Shown piece by piece: positions 45,621-54,704 of a DNA stretch of 64,000 nt. The translations under genes were made by a program, and so were the position numbers. Each line of letters starts with the position of its first letter. Positions within the stretch are counted from its first letter, which is position 1. Under the pieces are notes generated by a model. It worked only from the letters and a program-made list of their open reading frames with translations. It searched no databases and was not told the origin of the DNA. The DNA is from Flavobacteriales bacterium UBA5081 (GTDB lineage Bacteria > Bacteroidota > Bacteroidia > Flavobacteriales_E > Vicingaceae). The stretch covers positions 35,419-99,418 of the forward strand of contig DIAJ01000044.1 of assembly GCA_002415785.1 (NCBI GenBank). The letters run 5' to 3'.

Positions 45621-46559
45621 TTAAAAAAAGGTATACCTTTTTTTAAGAATATTAATCAACGTATCATTAAAAATTTCAACACCATTTTGTGTCAAATGAT
45701 GATGGTCATAAAAATGAAGGGTGTCTTTTAAATTTAAAACTTCGTTGAAGTTAATATAGCTAACATAACTAGACATCAAACTATCGTAATAATGATTATT
45801 AGTAAAACTCTTATAAAAGTTTTTGGTAACTGGCGCCTGTACCAATAAAACCTTCGTTTGCTTTTGTTCTAACTCCTTTAATATCCTCTCGAATGCTTTT
45901 AATTGCTTTTCATTGACTATTATTTTTTTTTCTTTACTTGATAAATAAGGTTTTGACAACGGAGGTTTACTCTTCTCAACAAAGCCCCCACTAACATATT
46001 GATCATAATTCTTTATATCTGTTTTACTTTGAATTGAATTTTCTCCTATTGCTCTATCCATAAATGCATAAAGTGCTGCATTATAAACTTTAATATGATT
46101 TAAATCCATTGACATTCTTAACATCTCAAAATCAGCTTGGTCATTAGCTATCAGATCCGGTGCTGACTCAACGCCATCAGACATAAAGCTTAATGGTGAT
46201 ACTTCAATTATGACTAATGCAGGATTCAAAATATTAAGATACCTTCTCAATAGTAACTCAGTTTGAATAGGTGTTTGCGAACTAGAGCCTAAGTTAAATG
46301 AAGTTATATTTTTAGCATCAAACTTTCTATTATCAAAACCTCTATATGCATGAGAGCTTCCTAAAAACAAAACATCCACTTGTTTAAATGTATCCACCTC
46401 AGTAAATCTTATTTCAGACATTCCATATCCTGACTTAGGATAAATTAAATTAGGTTTAAGTGGTTGTGGTAAAAATCGACCACTAATAAACAAAAGCAGC
46501 AAGTAGAATAGTATTGCAAATAAATATAATTTCAATGACTTAATGATAAATTTCTTCAT
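45621..46559 (-). CDS. SGNH/GDSL-like membrane-anchored protein (O-acylation partner)
   Basis: A 312-residue protein with one N-terminal membrane anchor (residues about 10-30, LYLFAILFYLLLLFISGRFL). The outer domain carries SGNH-hydrolase-like marks: VLFLGSSHAYRGFDNRKF near residue 65 (nucleophile Ser block) and FYDHHHLTQNG near residue 288 (the Asp/His block). Such proteins work with MBOAT acyltransferases to O-acetylate polysaccharides, as AlgJ/AlgX or DltD-like proteins do. The MBOAT gene lies 5 bp upstream on the same strand, so they form a pair. The exact acceptor is inferred to be the exopolysaccharide of the neighbouring locus. Confidence 0.75.
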   Translation of the reverse strand: MKKFIIKSLKLYLFAILFYLLLLFISGRFLPQPLKPNLIYPKSGYGMSEIRFTEVDTFKQVDVLFLGSSHAYRGFDNRKFDAKNITSFNLGSSSQTPIQTELLLRRYLNILNPALVIIEVSPLSFMSDGVESAPDLIANDQADFEMLRMSMDLNHIKVYNAALYAFMDRAIGENSIQSKTDIKNYDQYVSGGFVEKSKPPLSKPYLSSKEKKIIVNEKQLKAFERILKELEQKQTKVLLVQAPVTKNFYKSFTNNHYYDSLMSSYVSYINFNEVLNLKDTLHFYDHHHLTQNGVEIFNDTLINILKKRYTFF

Positions 46560-46564
46560 TCAAG

Positions 46565-48016
46565 CTAAAATTGAAAATAAATAAATGGAGTTTCATTTGT
46601 AGGCATAAACATTATGATTATATATATGATTAGCGAGTAAACTAGCCATCTAACTACATTTATCTGAAAAATTGTAATGCCCTGAAGTGCAAATTGATAT
46701 TTTCTCCCTAACCATTCTGTAAGCACAAAAGTGAGTAATAATAAAGAAAATACTTTAAAATTGAACAACTTACTTGTTTCCGGCAGTTCAAAAAGTGAAG
46801 CTGAAAAAACCTCATTTAAATACTTAATTGCTACTATTGAACTTTCAGCCCGAAAGAAAACCCAAGCCAAAACTGTTAAAAAGAAAGTAATGCCCATTGA
46901 GAACAGTTCTTTAACGTTAGGAAAAATAGTATTCTCTGCAACTACATCAGTATTCTTCCTGTTTCTTTTGGTCAACAATAAAGGTAAAAAATAAACGGCA
47001 TTTAATGCCCCCCAAATAATGAAAGTCCAATTAGCTCCATGCCAAAACCCACTGACGATAAAAATGATAAAAGTATTACGCACTTTCATTAGAGTACCTC
47101 CTCTGCTACCACCTAAAGGGATATATACATAATCCCTAAACCAAGTAGATAGCGAAATGTGCCACCTTCTCCAAAATTCGGCAATGTCTCGAGAAAAGTA
47201 GGGAAAAGCAAAGTTTTGCATTAGATTAAAACCAAACAATCGAGCCGTTCCAATGGCAATATCGGAATAACCGGAAAAATCTCCGTAAATCTGAAAAGTA
47301 AAAAAGATCGCTCCTAACAACAAGGTACTGCCATTATAGTCCGCAGAATTGTTAAATATTTCATTGGCGTAAACGGCACAATTATCTGCAATCACCACTT
47401 TTTTAAACAAGCCCCATAAAATTTGCCGCATTCCATCCACTGCTTGCGCATAATCAAACTTTCGCTTTTGATAAAATTGAGGGAGCAGGTTCGTTGCTCG
47501 TTCGATAGGTCCGGCTACTAATTGTGGGAAAAAGCTTACAAAAGCAGAAAAAGCTACAAAATCATTCGTTGGCTTTAGGTTTTTGCGATACACATCAATC
47601 GTGTAACTCATGGTTTGGAAGGTGTAAAAACTAATCCCCACCGGCAGAATAATGTCTAAAGTATTGGGTTGGATATCTGCACCAAAGAAAGTAAAAGCTG
47701 CTACAAAATTCTCCGCAAAGAAGTTATAGTATTTAAAAAAGCCCAAAAAGCCCAAGTTGACCAAAATACTCATCCAAAGCAAAGTCTTTCGCTTTCGGGC
47801 TACATCCGTTTTTCCCAACTGTTTTCCCACCCAATAATCCACCAAAGTGCTAAAGATGATCAAGGACAAAAAACGCCAATCCCACCAACCGTAAAACACA
47901 TAACTTGCCACCACAATCAATGCATTTTGCAATCGCAAACTGTGTTTTGTTACAAACCAATAGAGAAAGAAAACTATCGGCAAAAAGACGGCAAAATCCA
48001 GGGAATTAAACAGCAA
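46565..48016 (-). CDS. MBOAT family O-acyltransferase (AlgI-like)
   Basis: A 483-residue integral membrane acyltransferase with about ten to twelve hydrophobic helices. Typical motifs: MLFNSLDFAVFLPIVFFLYW at the start, YVFYGWWDWRFLSLIIFSTL, LPVGISFYTFQTMSYTIDVY, VAGPIERATNLLPQF, and the conserved HG pair with the catalytic His in SGFWHGANWTFIIWG near residue 320. This is the AlgI/DltB-type arrangement that passes an acyl group across the membrane to a periplasmic partner. The SGNH-like gene follows after 5 bp. Predicted role is O-acetylation of the exported polysaccharide. Confidence 0.93.
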   Translation of the reverse strand: MLFNSLDFAVFLPIVFFLYWFVTKHSLRLQNALIVVASYVFYGWWDWRFLSLIIFSTLVDYWVGKQLGKTDVARKRKTLLWMSILVNLGFLGFFKYYNFFAENFVAAFTFFGADIQPNTLDIILPVGISFYTFQTMSYTIDVYRKNLKPTNDFVAFSAFVSFFPQLVAGPIERATNLLPQFYQKRKFDYAQAVDGMRQILWGLFKKVVIADNCAVYANEIFNNSADYNGSTLLLGAIFFTFQIYGDFSGYSDIAIGTARLFGFNLMQNFAFPYFSRDIAEFWRRWHISLSTWFRDYVYIPLGGSRGGTLMKVRNTFIIFIVSGFWHGANWTFIIWGALNAVYFLPLLLTKRNRKNTDVVAENTIFPNVKELFSMGITFFLTVLAWVFFRAESSIVAIKYLNEVFSASLFELPETSKLFNFKVFSLLLLTFVLTEWLGRKYQFALQGITIFQINVVRWLVYSLIIYIIIMFMPTNETPFIYFQF

Positions 48017-48450
48017 AACCTTTCATTGATTCGTTTATAATCGATGCGTTAGCAAGCTGCGAATTTAGAAAAATTAATAGATTTTTTACACCAATAGTTC
48101 TTTGATTTATTTTTTGTCAATTCGAGCGCCCGCCTGTCGGACGGACAGGAAGACGAGATGAACAAGCGTAATAAAAAGGGGGAACTTACACTTTCAACAC
48201 ATTAGTCATAACCCATTATGTATGATCAATTGTCAATTGTGCATTGTCAACTATTCATTTCTCATTCTCAATAAAAAACTATCCCCACTTGAAATTTTAA
48301 ATTTGACATTTCGCATTCATCACTCCAACCTTTTCCCTAAAAAACCGTATATTTCATCTTAAAACAAAAAGCAAATAACACAATTATTTAAAAGCTTGCT
48401 TAAAAAGTTAAAAAAGACTACTTTTACCTTCGATTAAAACCATCACAATT
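48017..48450. other. Intergenic region between divergent genes
   Basis: No gene is seen. The gap contains a small GC-rich hairpin (CCTGTCGGACGGACAGG at about 48133), a CAATTG-type repeat at about 48227-48252 and an AAATTTGACATTTCGCATTC motif near 48294 that recurs elsewhere. TACCTTCG at 48425-48432 resembles the -7 consensus and may serve the T9SS gene starting at 48451. Confidence 0.55.
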
Positions 48451-51400
48451 ATGCGAAAAGTATTACTGACTACCCTATTCTCTTTTGGAATGATTGCCAC
48501 ACTTACTGCCCAAACCGGACCGGGTGGAGTTGGAGACACCAATAACATTATATTATGGTTAGATGCATCTACTCTAAACCTAAATGATGGCGACCCCGTA
48601 AGCACCTGGTCAGATATCTCGACAAAAAATAATGATGCAGTACAATTAAATCCAAGTAATCAAGCTCATTTGAAAGTTGACGGTATTAAAAAGTCAGTTC
48701 AATTTGACGGGACTAATGATTTTTATGACTTTACACATAATATCACGACGAGTGGCTTAACTGCTTTTATTGTAACAAAAAGAGATGCATCACTTAATAC
48801 ACAAAGTGCTATAATTAGTTTAAGCAAACATTATGTTTATACACAATCAAGCACTATTCGTGGATTGTATGCCAACTTAATTAACCACACAATACCATTT
48901 CCAAATGATATATTTTCTCAATTTAGTATTCAAACCGGTTCAAACAGTACTTCAGATGATTTAAACATAACATCGACGTTAAGTTCAAAAAACTTTACGC
49001 GTGGTCCATTCTTCAATAATACTCACTCTACATTAGGTGCTTTAAAAAGTCAAAATGGACTTGGGTCATATTTAAAGTTTTTTAATGGTGAAATAGCAGA
49101 AGTTATTCTATTTAACAATACATTAAACACTGCTGAAGTTAATATAATAAGTGAATTTCTTTCAATTAAACATGGTATTGTCCCTTTTAAAAACATATAC
49201 TCATACAAATCAAGTCACTTTTCAAATTTCATTGGCATTGGACAAGAAAGCGATGGAAGTACTACGTCTGCAAGTGATAATGAAAAAATAACAATTTCAA
49301 ATCCAACTCATTTAGATAATGGAGAGTATCTTGTTGTGGCAAATGATAACCTTGGTTATGTTGCATCTACTAATGTTCCGGTAGGGTATAGTGCTCGTTG
49401 GGAGCAAACCTGGCGTGTAGGTGAAATTGGAGAGTTAGGAGGTGTTAACTTAACAGTAGAGTTTGACGGTGATGGGCTACTTTCCAGTGGTAATCATGTT
49501 TTATTAATTGACGATGATGGAGACTTTACAAATGGTGGTAGTCGTTATGTAAGTGGAAACAATGTTGCATTTCCTCCCGGTGTTCAATTTTTGAATATAA
49601 ACTTAAATGATGGAGAATATTTTACCATAGCAAAACGTTTTGCAAATATTGAGTCACAAGCTGATGGTAACTGGAACAATACAAGCTCCTGGAATTGTGC
49701 TTGTGTACCCACTGAAAGTGATAACATAAAAATTGATCATGATATTTTGGTTGATGGAAATTCTTCTGCTCTTAATATTGATATAAGTTCAAATGGTAGT
49801 ATTGACTTTAATGGGAATGACACACTTTTTGTACATGGTAATCTATACATTGACGGAACTATAAACAATAATTCCGGAACTTTTGCTTCAGTTGGCTCTA
49901 ATATGCAAGACTTTAGGAATAATAATAGTAATTCAATCACAAAGTTTAACAATTTGTTTGTTAACAATTCGAATGGTCTATACTTAACCAATGGAGGATT
50001 TGGTATTAGCAATAATTTACAAGTAAGTTTAGGCTTTTTAACCAATGATGGTGCTGATAGCGTTGTCCTCTTTTCGGATACTTTTAAAAGCTCACAAATT
50101 TTACCTTCAGTAGATAATGCATTTAGTGGTGAATTTATAATTCAGCGCTTTATAAGTGCTAGAAGTACCGGTTACGCTAACATAAGCTCTCCAATAGAAA
50201 ATGCTACATTTAATGACTTAGATGATGACTTGTACATAAGTGGCGCAGGGGGACTAGATGGTAATGCGACGGTTAATGGTGGTGGAACTTTTTATAGTCT
50301 TCGCTTTTTTGACTCTTTCTCAGACTCTTACCAAAACTTAACCAATATAAATGCTTCTATGGTTCCGGGTAGCGGTTATGTACTATACTTAGCCTCAACA
50401 TTACAACAATTTAATGGTTCAACGGTTGATTACATTGGCACACCCAATAGTGGTAATGTAAAAGTAAAATATCAAAGTCAAATTAATCGCGGATGGAATC
50501 TTTTAGGTAACCCTTACCATGCCCATATTGACTATGATAAAAGTAGAATTGGCTATCCAATACCAGAGTCATACTATGTTTATGATACAGACAACGGTAC
50601 TTATGACTTTCAAACCGGTACCTCGAAAAGACCTATAGCACCAGGTCAAGCATTCTGGTTAAGTACCAATAATGGAGGGGGGTATTATTTAGAATTTGAA
50701 GAAAGTGATAAGGTAGATAATAATAGCAGCGTATTTTTTAGAAAGAAGAATGATTCTTACTTTAACTTAAACATTAGCAATCAACAAAATCCGTTTAAAC
50801 ACAAAATGCGTTTAGCATTTGATGTTTTTGCCACCGAGGAAATGGATGAAAAAGATGCACTTCACCTACCTTCACCTATTAAAGAAGCCCCTGCCATCTA
50901 TTCTAAAGCGGTTAATTCAGAGGAAGAATTAATAATGAACAGCTTAAACCCTACTGAAGAAAGTCAGTTGGTGCCGGTTTCCATTTATGCCGGTGTGGAA
51001 GGAGAATATGAAATCAGCGCAGGCAATTTAGATGCCCTCTACGATAATTACAGTTGTGTGTATTTAAAAGATAAAGAAACTGAAAAAGCCGTTGATTTAA
51101 TGGTAGATCCAAAATATTCTTTTGAGGCCAAGCAAGGAAAGTCCGATCGCTTCCATTTGATCTTGAGTAATTCTTATGAAGAATGTCAAGCCCTCTTAAA
51201 AGAAGGCGAGTTTGTTCAAGATTTCGACAAAAAGCTCAGCTTGCGCAATGCTTATGAAAATTGGTATGTAGATTATACTTTAGGCAAAGAAATTACTCAG
51301 TTAGAAATCCGCGTGTACAATATGAGCGGTCAAGAAGTAAAAGCCTCAATGAGTTTTGAAGCGCATAGTGCGGGTACTTATCCCCTACAACACTTAAATG

Positions 51401-51471
51401 ATTTGGAAGGGATTTACCTCATTCAAATTGTGGGAAAAGATATCTTCTTGAACAAACAAGTGAAATTATAA
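48451..51471 (+). CDS. Large secreted protein with LamG-like domain and T9SS sorting domain
   Basis: A 1006-residue exported protein. The signal peptide is residues 1-20 (MRKVLLTTLFSFGMIATLTA). Residues about 27-240 look like a LamG/concanavalin-type domain (ILWLDASTLNLNDGDPVSTW, VQFDGTNDFYDF, GEIAEVILFNNTLN). Residues 250-400 (FIGIGQESDGS, YSARWEQTWRVGEIGELGGV) form a beta module often found after LamG in Bacteroidota. A beta-helix-like part follows (GNWNNTSSWNCACVPTESDN). The last 80 residues are a T9SS type A sorting domain: LEIRVYNMSGQEVKASMSFE, AGTYPLQHL and GIYLIQIVGKDIF. It probably acts on the cell surface; the ligand is unknown. It is followed after about 117 bp by a small PID-CTERM-like gene on the same strand. 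Confidence 0.85.
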   Translation: MRKVLLTTLFSFGMIATLTAQTGPGGVGDTNNIILWLDASTLNLNDGDPVSTWSDISTKNNDAVQLNPSNQAHLKVDGIKKSVQFDGTNDFYDFTHNITTSGLTAFIVTKRDASLNTQSAIISLSKHYVYTQSSTIRGLYANLINHTIPFPNDIFSQFSIQTGSNSTSDDLNITSTLSSKNFTRGPFFNNTHSTLGALKSQNGLGSYLKFFNGEIAEVILFNNTLNTAEVNIISEFLSIKHGIVPFKNIYSYKSSHFSNFIGIGQESDGSTTSASDNEKITISNPTHLDNGEYLVVANDNLGYVASTNVPVGYSARWEQTWRVGEIGELGGVNLTVEFDGDGLLSSGNHVLLIDDDGDFTNGGSRYVSGNNVAFPPGVQFLNINLNDGEYFTIAKRFANIESQADGNWNNTSSWNCACVPTESDNIKIDHDILVDGNSSALNIDISSNGSIDFNGNDTLFVHGNLYIDGTINNNSGTFASVGSNMQDFRNNNSNSITKFNNLFVNNSNGLYLTNGGFGISNNLQVSLGFLTNDGADSVVLFSDTFKSSQILPSVDNAFSGEFIIQRFISARSTGYANISSPIENATFNDLDDDLYISGAGGLDGNATVNGGGTFYSLRFFDSFSDSYQNLTNINASMVPGSGYVLYLASTLQQFNGSTVDYIGTPNSGNVKVKYQSQINRGWNLLGNPYHAHIDYDKSRIGYPIPESYYVYDTDNGTYDFQTGTSKRPIAPGQAFWLSTNNGGGYYLEFEESDKVDNNSSVFFRKKNDSYFNLNISNQQNPFKHKMRLAFDVFATEEMDEKDALHLPSPIKEAPAIYSKAVNSEEELIMNSLNPTEESQLVPVSIYAGVEGEYEISAGNLDALYDNYSCVYLKDKETEKAVDLMVDPKYSFEAKQGKSDRFHLILSNSYEECQALLKEGEFVQDFDKKLSLRNAYENWYVDYTLGKEITQLEIRVYNMSGQEVKASMSFEAHSAGTYPLQHLNDLEGIYLIQIVGKDIFLNKQVKL

Positions 51472-51563
51472 TTACTAATGCACAAAGACTAATTGCTAAA
51501 TTGGATAGTGATTATGTTTTATTCGACAGTTAAAAAAAATAATAAATATTCGTATTTTTAATT

Positions 51564-51571
51564 TACATTTG
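51564..51571 (+). promoter_or_regulatory. -7 box of the PID-CTERM-like gene
   Basis: TACATTTG is a perfect TAnnTTTG match, 17 bp before the ATG at 51589. It indicates a separate transcript with a short leader. Confidence 0.6.
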
Positions 51572-51588
51572 CACAAGATTATACCAAA

Positions 51589-51810
51589 ATGAAGAAGTTA
51601 CTATACATTCTCACAATTTTACTTATCGGATTCACCTTTGATTTAAAAGCTCAACCACCAGATCCAGGTGAAGATCAAGATGATCCCAACTGTTTTCCAC
51701 CACCATGTGTACCTATCGATGGTGGTCTTAGTTGGTTGTTAGTTGCCGGTGTTGCCTATGGCGGCAAGAAGGTGTATGAGATGAACAAGAAGGAAGAGGA
51801 TGGAGAGTAG
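51589..51810 (+). CDS. Small exported protein with PID-CTERM-like C-terminus
   Basis: A 73-residue protein: signal peptide (residues 1-21, KLLYILTILLIGFTFDLKAQ), a short acidic, Pro/Cys-containing mature segment (PPDPGEDQDDPNCFPPPCVP), then PIDGGLSWLLVAGVAYGGKK followed by a charged tail. The P-I-D-G-G motif, hydrophobic stretch and basic end match what I recall as the PID-CTERM sorting-type domain of Bacteroidota, a presumed C-terminal membrane or sorting signal. Almost nothing is left between the two signals, so this is either a tiny anchored surface peptide or a minimal precursor. It is next to a T9SS cargo gene and has its own promoter. Confidence 0.8.
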   Translation: MKKLLYILTILLIGFTFDLKAQPPDPGEDQDDPNCFPPPCVPIDGGLSWLLVAGVAYGGKKVYEMNKKEEDGE

Positions 51811-53081
51811 AATATAGAGGTTAGATGCAAGAGACAAGAAGCAAGAGACAAGACTTAAATTATAGAAGTTAGACCTTAGATTTTAGAGCTTAGAAAATTT
51901 CAAATGTCAAGTTTTGAATTAAGAATTAAGAATTAAGAATAGGTCTTTAAATAGCTTATCTTCAAATAATTACTTCTATTTACAAAAAACCATCCGCGTA
52001 AATCAGCTAAATCCCTGTCTGCCGACAGGCAGGAGTGTCATCTGTGTTCTATTAGATTTAGAAGCAAGAGGCACAATGAATTTCAAATCGCAAATGTCAA
52101 ATGTCAAGTTTTGAATTAAGAGTTTTGAATTAAGAGTTTTGAATTAAGAGTTTTGAATTAAGAGTTTTGAATTAAGAATTAAGAGTGAAGAATTGTGAAG
52201 CTAGATTTTATAGATTAGACCTTAGAGGAGTTTCAATTGTTAATTGTAAATTGTCAAATGCCCATTGCTACTCACCTTTCTCCTTAACCCTTAATCCTTA
52301 ATCATTTATCCAATAAACTCTTCGAGCCCTTTGCGCCTTCCCTGCCTCCCGGCAGGCGAGGTTTGGGTACTTTGCGGTTAAAAAATCCGCGGAAATCTGC
52401 AAGATCAGTGTTATCCCTGCTTGCAGTAGGCAAGAGCGTTCTATCTGTTTAGATGCAAGAGTCAAGAAACAAGAGACAAGACTTTAGAGTTTAGAGGAAT
52501 TTCAAATCGCAAATTTCAAATGTCAAGTTTTGAATTAAGAGTGAAGAATTAAGAATTAAGAATCTGTTTTTAGTATAGAACTGTTGCTATGATTTAATTC
52601 ATTTAGCCTCAAATCCAATCCGAGGAAATCAGCAAAATCCCTGTCTGCCGACAGGTAGGTGCGTTATCTGCGTTCTATTCTACGCCTTAATGAAGTCCTT
52701 CATTTTCTTAATGCCTTAATGTTTTAGACTTAGACTTTAGAGCTTAGATTTTGGAGGAATTTCAAATCGCAAATGTCAGATGTCAAGTTAGGAATCTAAG
52801 ATTGCAACAACTTTAGTATTTTAAAACGGAATTTCTCTTAACAAAACCTTTGCGGGCTTAGCGGCTTTGCGGTTAAAAAAATCAAATCGCAAAATTTAAA
52901 TGTTAAGTTATGAATTAAGAGTGAAGAATTAAGAATCAGTTTTTAAGAGACTTAGCTTCAACCAAGTTTTTCTATTTACAAAAAAAAAACATCCGCAGAA
53001 ATCAGCTCAATCCCTGTCTGTCGACAGGTAGGTGCATTATCGACGTTCCATCTTTTAAGGTTTATTTATTAAACCTTTACT
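51811..53081. repeat. Repeat-saturated intergenic region
   Basis: No gene is visible in 1.27 kb. It alternates four repeat types: (a) TTGAATTAAGAATTAAG-type heptamer/14-mer runs; (b) CGCGGAAATCAGC...GTTCTAT blocks near 51993, 52388, 52621 and 52992, several carrying the inserted palindrome CCTGTCTGCCGACAGGCAGG or a variant; (c) CTTTGCGG...GCGGTTAAAAAAT blocks near 52340 and 52845; (d) TTTCAAATCGCAAATGTCAA and TTTAGAGCTTAGATTTTAGA motifs. The order (d)-(a)-(b)-(c) recurs several times, as if a composite unit had been multiplied. Confidence 0.75.
52107..52176. repeat. 14-bp tandem repeat (5 copies)
   Basis: Five perfect tandem copies of AGTTTTGAATTAAG, continuing into AATTAAGAGTGAAG. The unit is related to the 7-bp TTCTTAA/TTAAGAA runs at 21561-21595 (five copies) and 24952-24979 (four copies). 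Confidence 0.9.
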
Positions 53082-53384
53082 TCAAAATGGTATATTCAGT
53101 TTGTCTGGATTCTGTCGGCAATCCCAAACTTTAAGCACTACAATTCGATCATCAAACACCTCATAAAACAAAATGTAGTCTCTCACAACAAGCCCTCGAA
53201 CATTTGTGAGTTTCGTTTTTAATCCTGCTTCAGGGTATTTTGCAAGTCGGTTAAGCTCACTTTGGAACAATCGATAAAGTTTTCTCGAATAAGTCGCACT
53301 TTTATTTCGATTAAAAAAATAGCTTAAGATTTCTTTCGTTTCACGCTCAGCCAAAGTAGACCATACTACTTTTCGCTTAGCCAT
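53082..53384 (-). CDS. Type II toxin, RelE/ParE family
   Basis: A 100-residue toxin. The family pattern is clear: KVVWSTLAERETKEILSYFF at the N-terminus, YSRKLYRLFQSELNRLAKYP in the helical hairpin, GLKTKLTNVRGLVVRDYILF and YEVFDDRIVVLKVWDCRQNP in the beta-sheet with the conserved Arg and the final D-R pattern. RelE members cut mRNA on the ribosome and ParE members act on gyrase; the sequence alone does not separate them. It overlaps the upstream antitoxin gene by 19 bp, a usual arrangement for these pairs. It sits in the repeat-rich accessory region. Confidence 0.88.
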   Translation of the reverse strand: MAKRKVVWSTLAERETKEILSYFFNRNKSATYSRKLYRLFQSELNRLAKYPEAGLKTKLTNVRGLVVRDYILFYEVFDDRIVVLKVWDCRQNPDKLNIPF

Positions 53385-53596
53385 TGCTGAACATTTTTAT
53401 CCATTCGCTCTTGAGAAATCACCTCTCCTTTTTTAACGGAAATCCTTGCCTGTTCTAGCTCAGCAAGTAGCTCTTCACTCAAGTTCAGATGAAAGTCTTG
53501 CAACTCCAATAAAGCTTTTACCTTGCCCAATACAATTTCATCATCTATATTGGAAATACGATCAATCAAGTCGGCTTTTAATTTTCGTGCACCCAT
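53366..53596 (-). CDS. Antitoxin of the RelE/ParE pair
   Basis: A 76-residue, mostly helical, charged protein (RKLKADLIDRISNIDDEIVL, VKALLELQDFHLNLSEELLA, VISQERMDKNVQQWLSEK). The C-terminal part looks like the toxin-wrapping segment of addiction-module antitoxins of this size. It lies directly upstream of and overlaps the toxin gene, the expected antitoxin-first order. Identity as antitoxin is inferred from position and size; the N-terminal DNA-binding fold is not obvious. Confidence 0.75.
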   Translation of the reverse strand: MGARKLKADLIDRISNIDDEIVLGKVKALLELQDFHLNLSEELLAELEQARISVKKGEVISQERMDKNVQQWLSEK

Positions 53597-53958
53597 TTTG
53601 AAATTTTATTGTAAAGATAATTAAAATGAGCAATTTAATTTGTTAACTCTTCAAGCTTAATGAAACTCTTAATTTTCCTAGTGCCTTATTTTTTTTTGAC
53701 TTAGAGCTTAGATTTTAGAGTTTAGAGAAATTTCAAATGTTAAGTTGGGAATTAAGAATTAAGAATCGGTTTTTTGAATCAACTTAGAGTTTTAAGTTTA
53801 CATATTCAATCAGCGGAAATCAGCAAAATCAGTGTTATCCCTGCTTGCAGCAGGCAGGAGCGTTCTATCTCGTTTAGTTGATATAAGAATTTCAAATCGC
53901 AAATTTCAAATGGAGACGCTCATCCAAAACGCAATATTCATATAGAAATGCATCATCC
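53597..53958. repeat. Repeat-filled gap upstream of the RelE/ParE antitoxin
   Basis: Contains TTAGAGCTTAGATTTTAGAG motifs, a heptamer run (GAATTAAGAATTAAGAATC near 53749), a CAGCGGAAATCAGC...GTTCTATCTC block (about 53811-53872) with the inserted TGCTTGCAGCAGGCAGGAG hairpin, and the first leader copy of the palindromic unit at about 53930. No gene. Confidence 0.7.
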
Positions 53959-54298
53959 TAACGAAATATTCATATAGAACCGTGTCATCCTGAATTCGCC
54001 GTCCCGAGCAAAGCCGAGGGGTATTTCAGGATCTGTTGCAACCTAGACCTATGTTCTATAGAATAATCTTCCAAGCCATAAACAGACCCTGAAACCAGTT
54101 CAGGGTGACGCGTCTCCGGGAGATATTTTCGTTCAAACATATCACCTCGCTGTTAAGTACTTTCGTGTGGTACAAACCGTCTCCAGTAGGACATATTGTT
54201 GAAGCATAACGACTCGCTGTAAAGTATTTGCCCATTGTCAATTGCTCATTGTCAATTGTCAATCACCTTGACTCTTGCAGTGCTGCGATATTGCATCT
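53959..54298. repeat. 340-bp direct repeat, left copy (flanks VapBC)
   Basis: Contains one complete palindromic unit: hairpin 1 has a long GC-rich loop including CGCCGTCCCGAGCAAAGCCG; hairpin 2 is ACCCTGAA (54086-54093) with TTCAGGGT (54099-54106). Degenerate trailer blocks and a CAATTG-type repeat near 54232-54264 follow. The right copy at 55238-55577 has the same length and differs at only about 14 positions by eye. Confidence 0.85.
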
Positions 54299-54311
54299 TG
54301 ACTCTAAAAAA

Positions 54312-54704
54312 TCACCATACTACTTCAACTCCTTCATAATTTGAAAACGCCTGATCTTTAGAAATAATTGGAATTTGTTCAAATTTAGCTGTTGAAAGTA
54401 TAATTCGATCAAAGGGATCACGATGAAAATCATCAAGTGTTAATAATGTACTCACATGATCAAATGTCATTTGTATAATTTCAATTTCATTATCATAGAG
54501 CAATTCAGCTAACTTATCAAAATCATAATCCAATTGAAGTTTTCCAATATTAAGCTTTATTGCGATTTCCCAAATAGAGGCTATGCTTACAAAACAAGGG
54601 TTCGAAGTGTTTTTTAGAATTTTTTTAACTTTAACAGAAAGTGAATCATCTCCTGACAGGAACCATAATAACACGTGAGTATCCATTAAATACGTACTCC
54701 CCAT
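54312..54704 (-). CDS. PIN-domain toxin (VapC-like ribonuclease)
   Basis: About 130 residues. The PIN-domain acidic residues are in place: YLMDTHVLLWFLSGDD (first Asp), SIWEIAIKLNIGKLQL (Glu), HRDPFDRIILSTAKFEQIPI (Asp pair) and ISKDQAFSNYEGVEVVW. This form with DTHxLLW and DPFDR is the common subgroup paired with short DUF2281/VapB-type antitoxins. It would cleave RNA with Mg2+ or Mn2+. I start it at the ATG at 54704, which overlaps the antitoxin TGA by one base; a GTG one codon earlier is possible. The gene lies between two 340-bp direct repeats. Confidence 0.9.
   Translation of the reverse strand: MGSTYLMDTHVLLWFLSGDDSLSVKVKKILKNTSNPCFVSIASIWEIAIKLNIGKLQLDYDFDKLAELLYDNEIEIIQMTFDHVSTLLTLDDFHRDPFDRIILSTAKFEQIPIISKDQAFSNYEGVEVVW

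Noticed and set aside
51900..52190. CRISPR-like appearance of repeated GAATTAAG motifs
   Set aside because: The repeats are 7- or 14-bp tandem units without unique spacers, and no cas gene is present.
54056..54262. 68-codon minus-strand open frame between the toxin pairs
   Set aside because: It lies wholly in the 340-bp direct repeat, includes the CAATTG-type motif, and has no recognisable domain.
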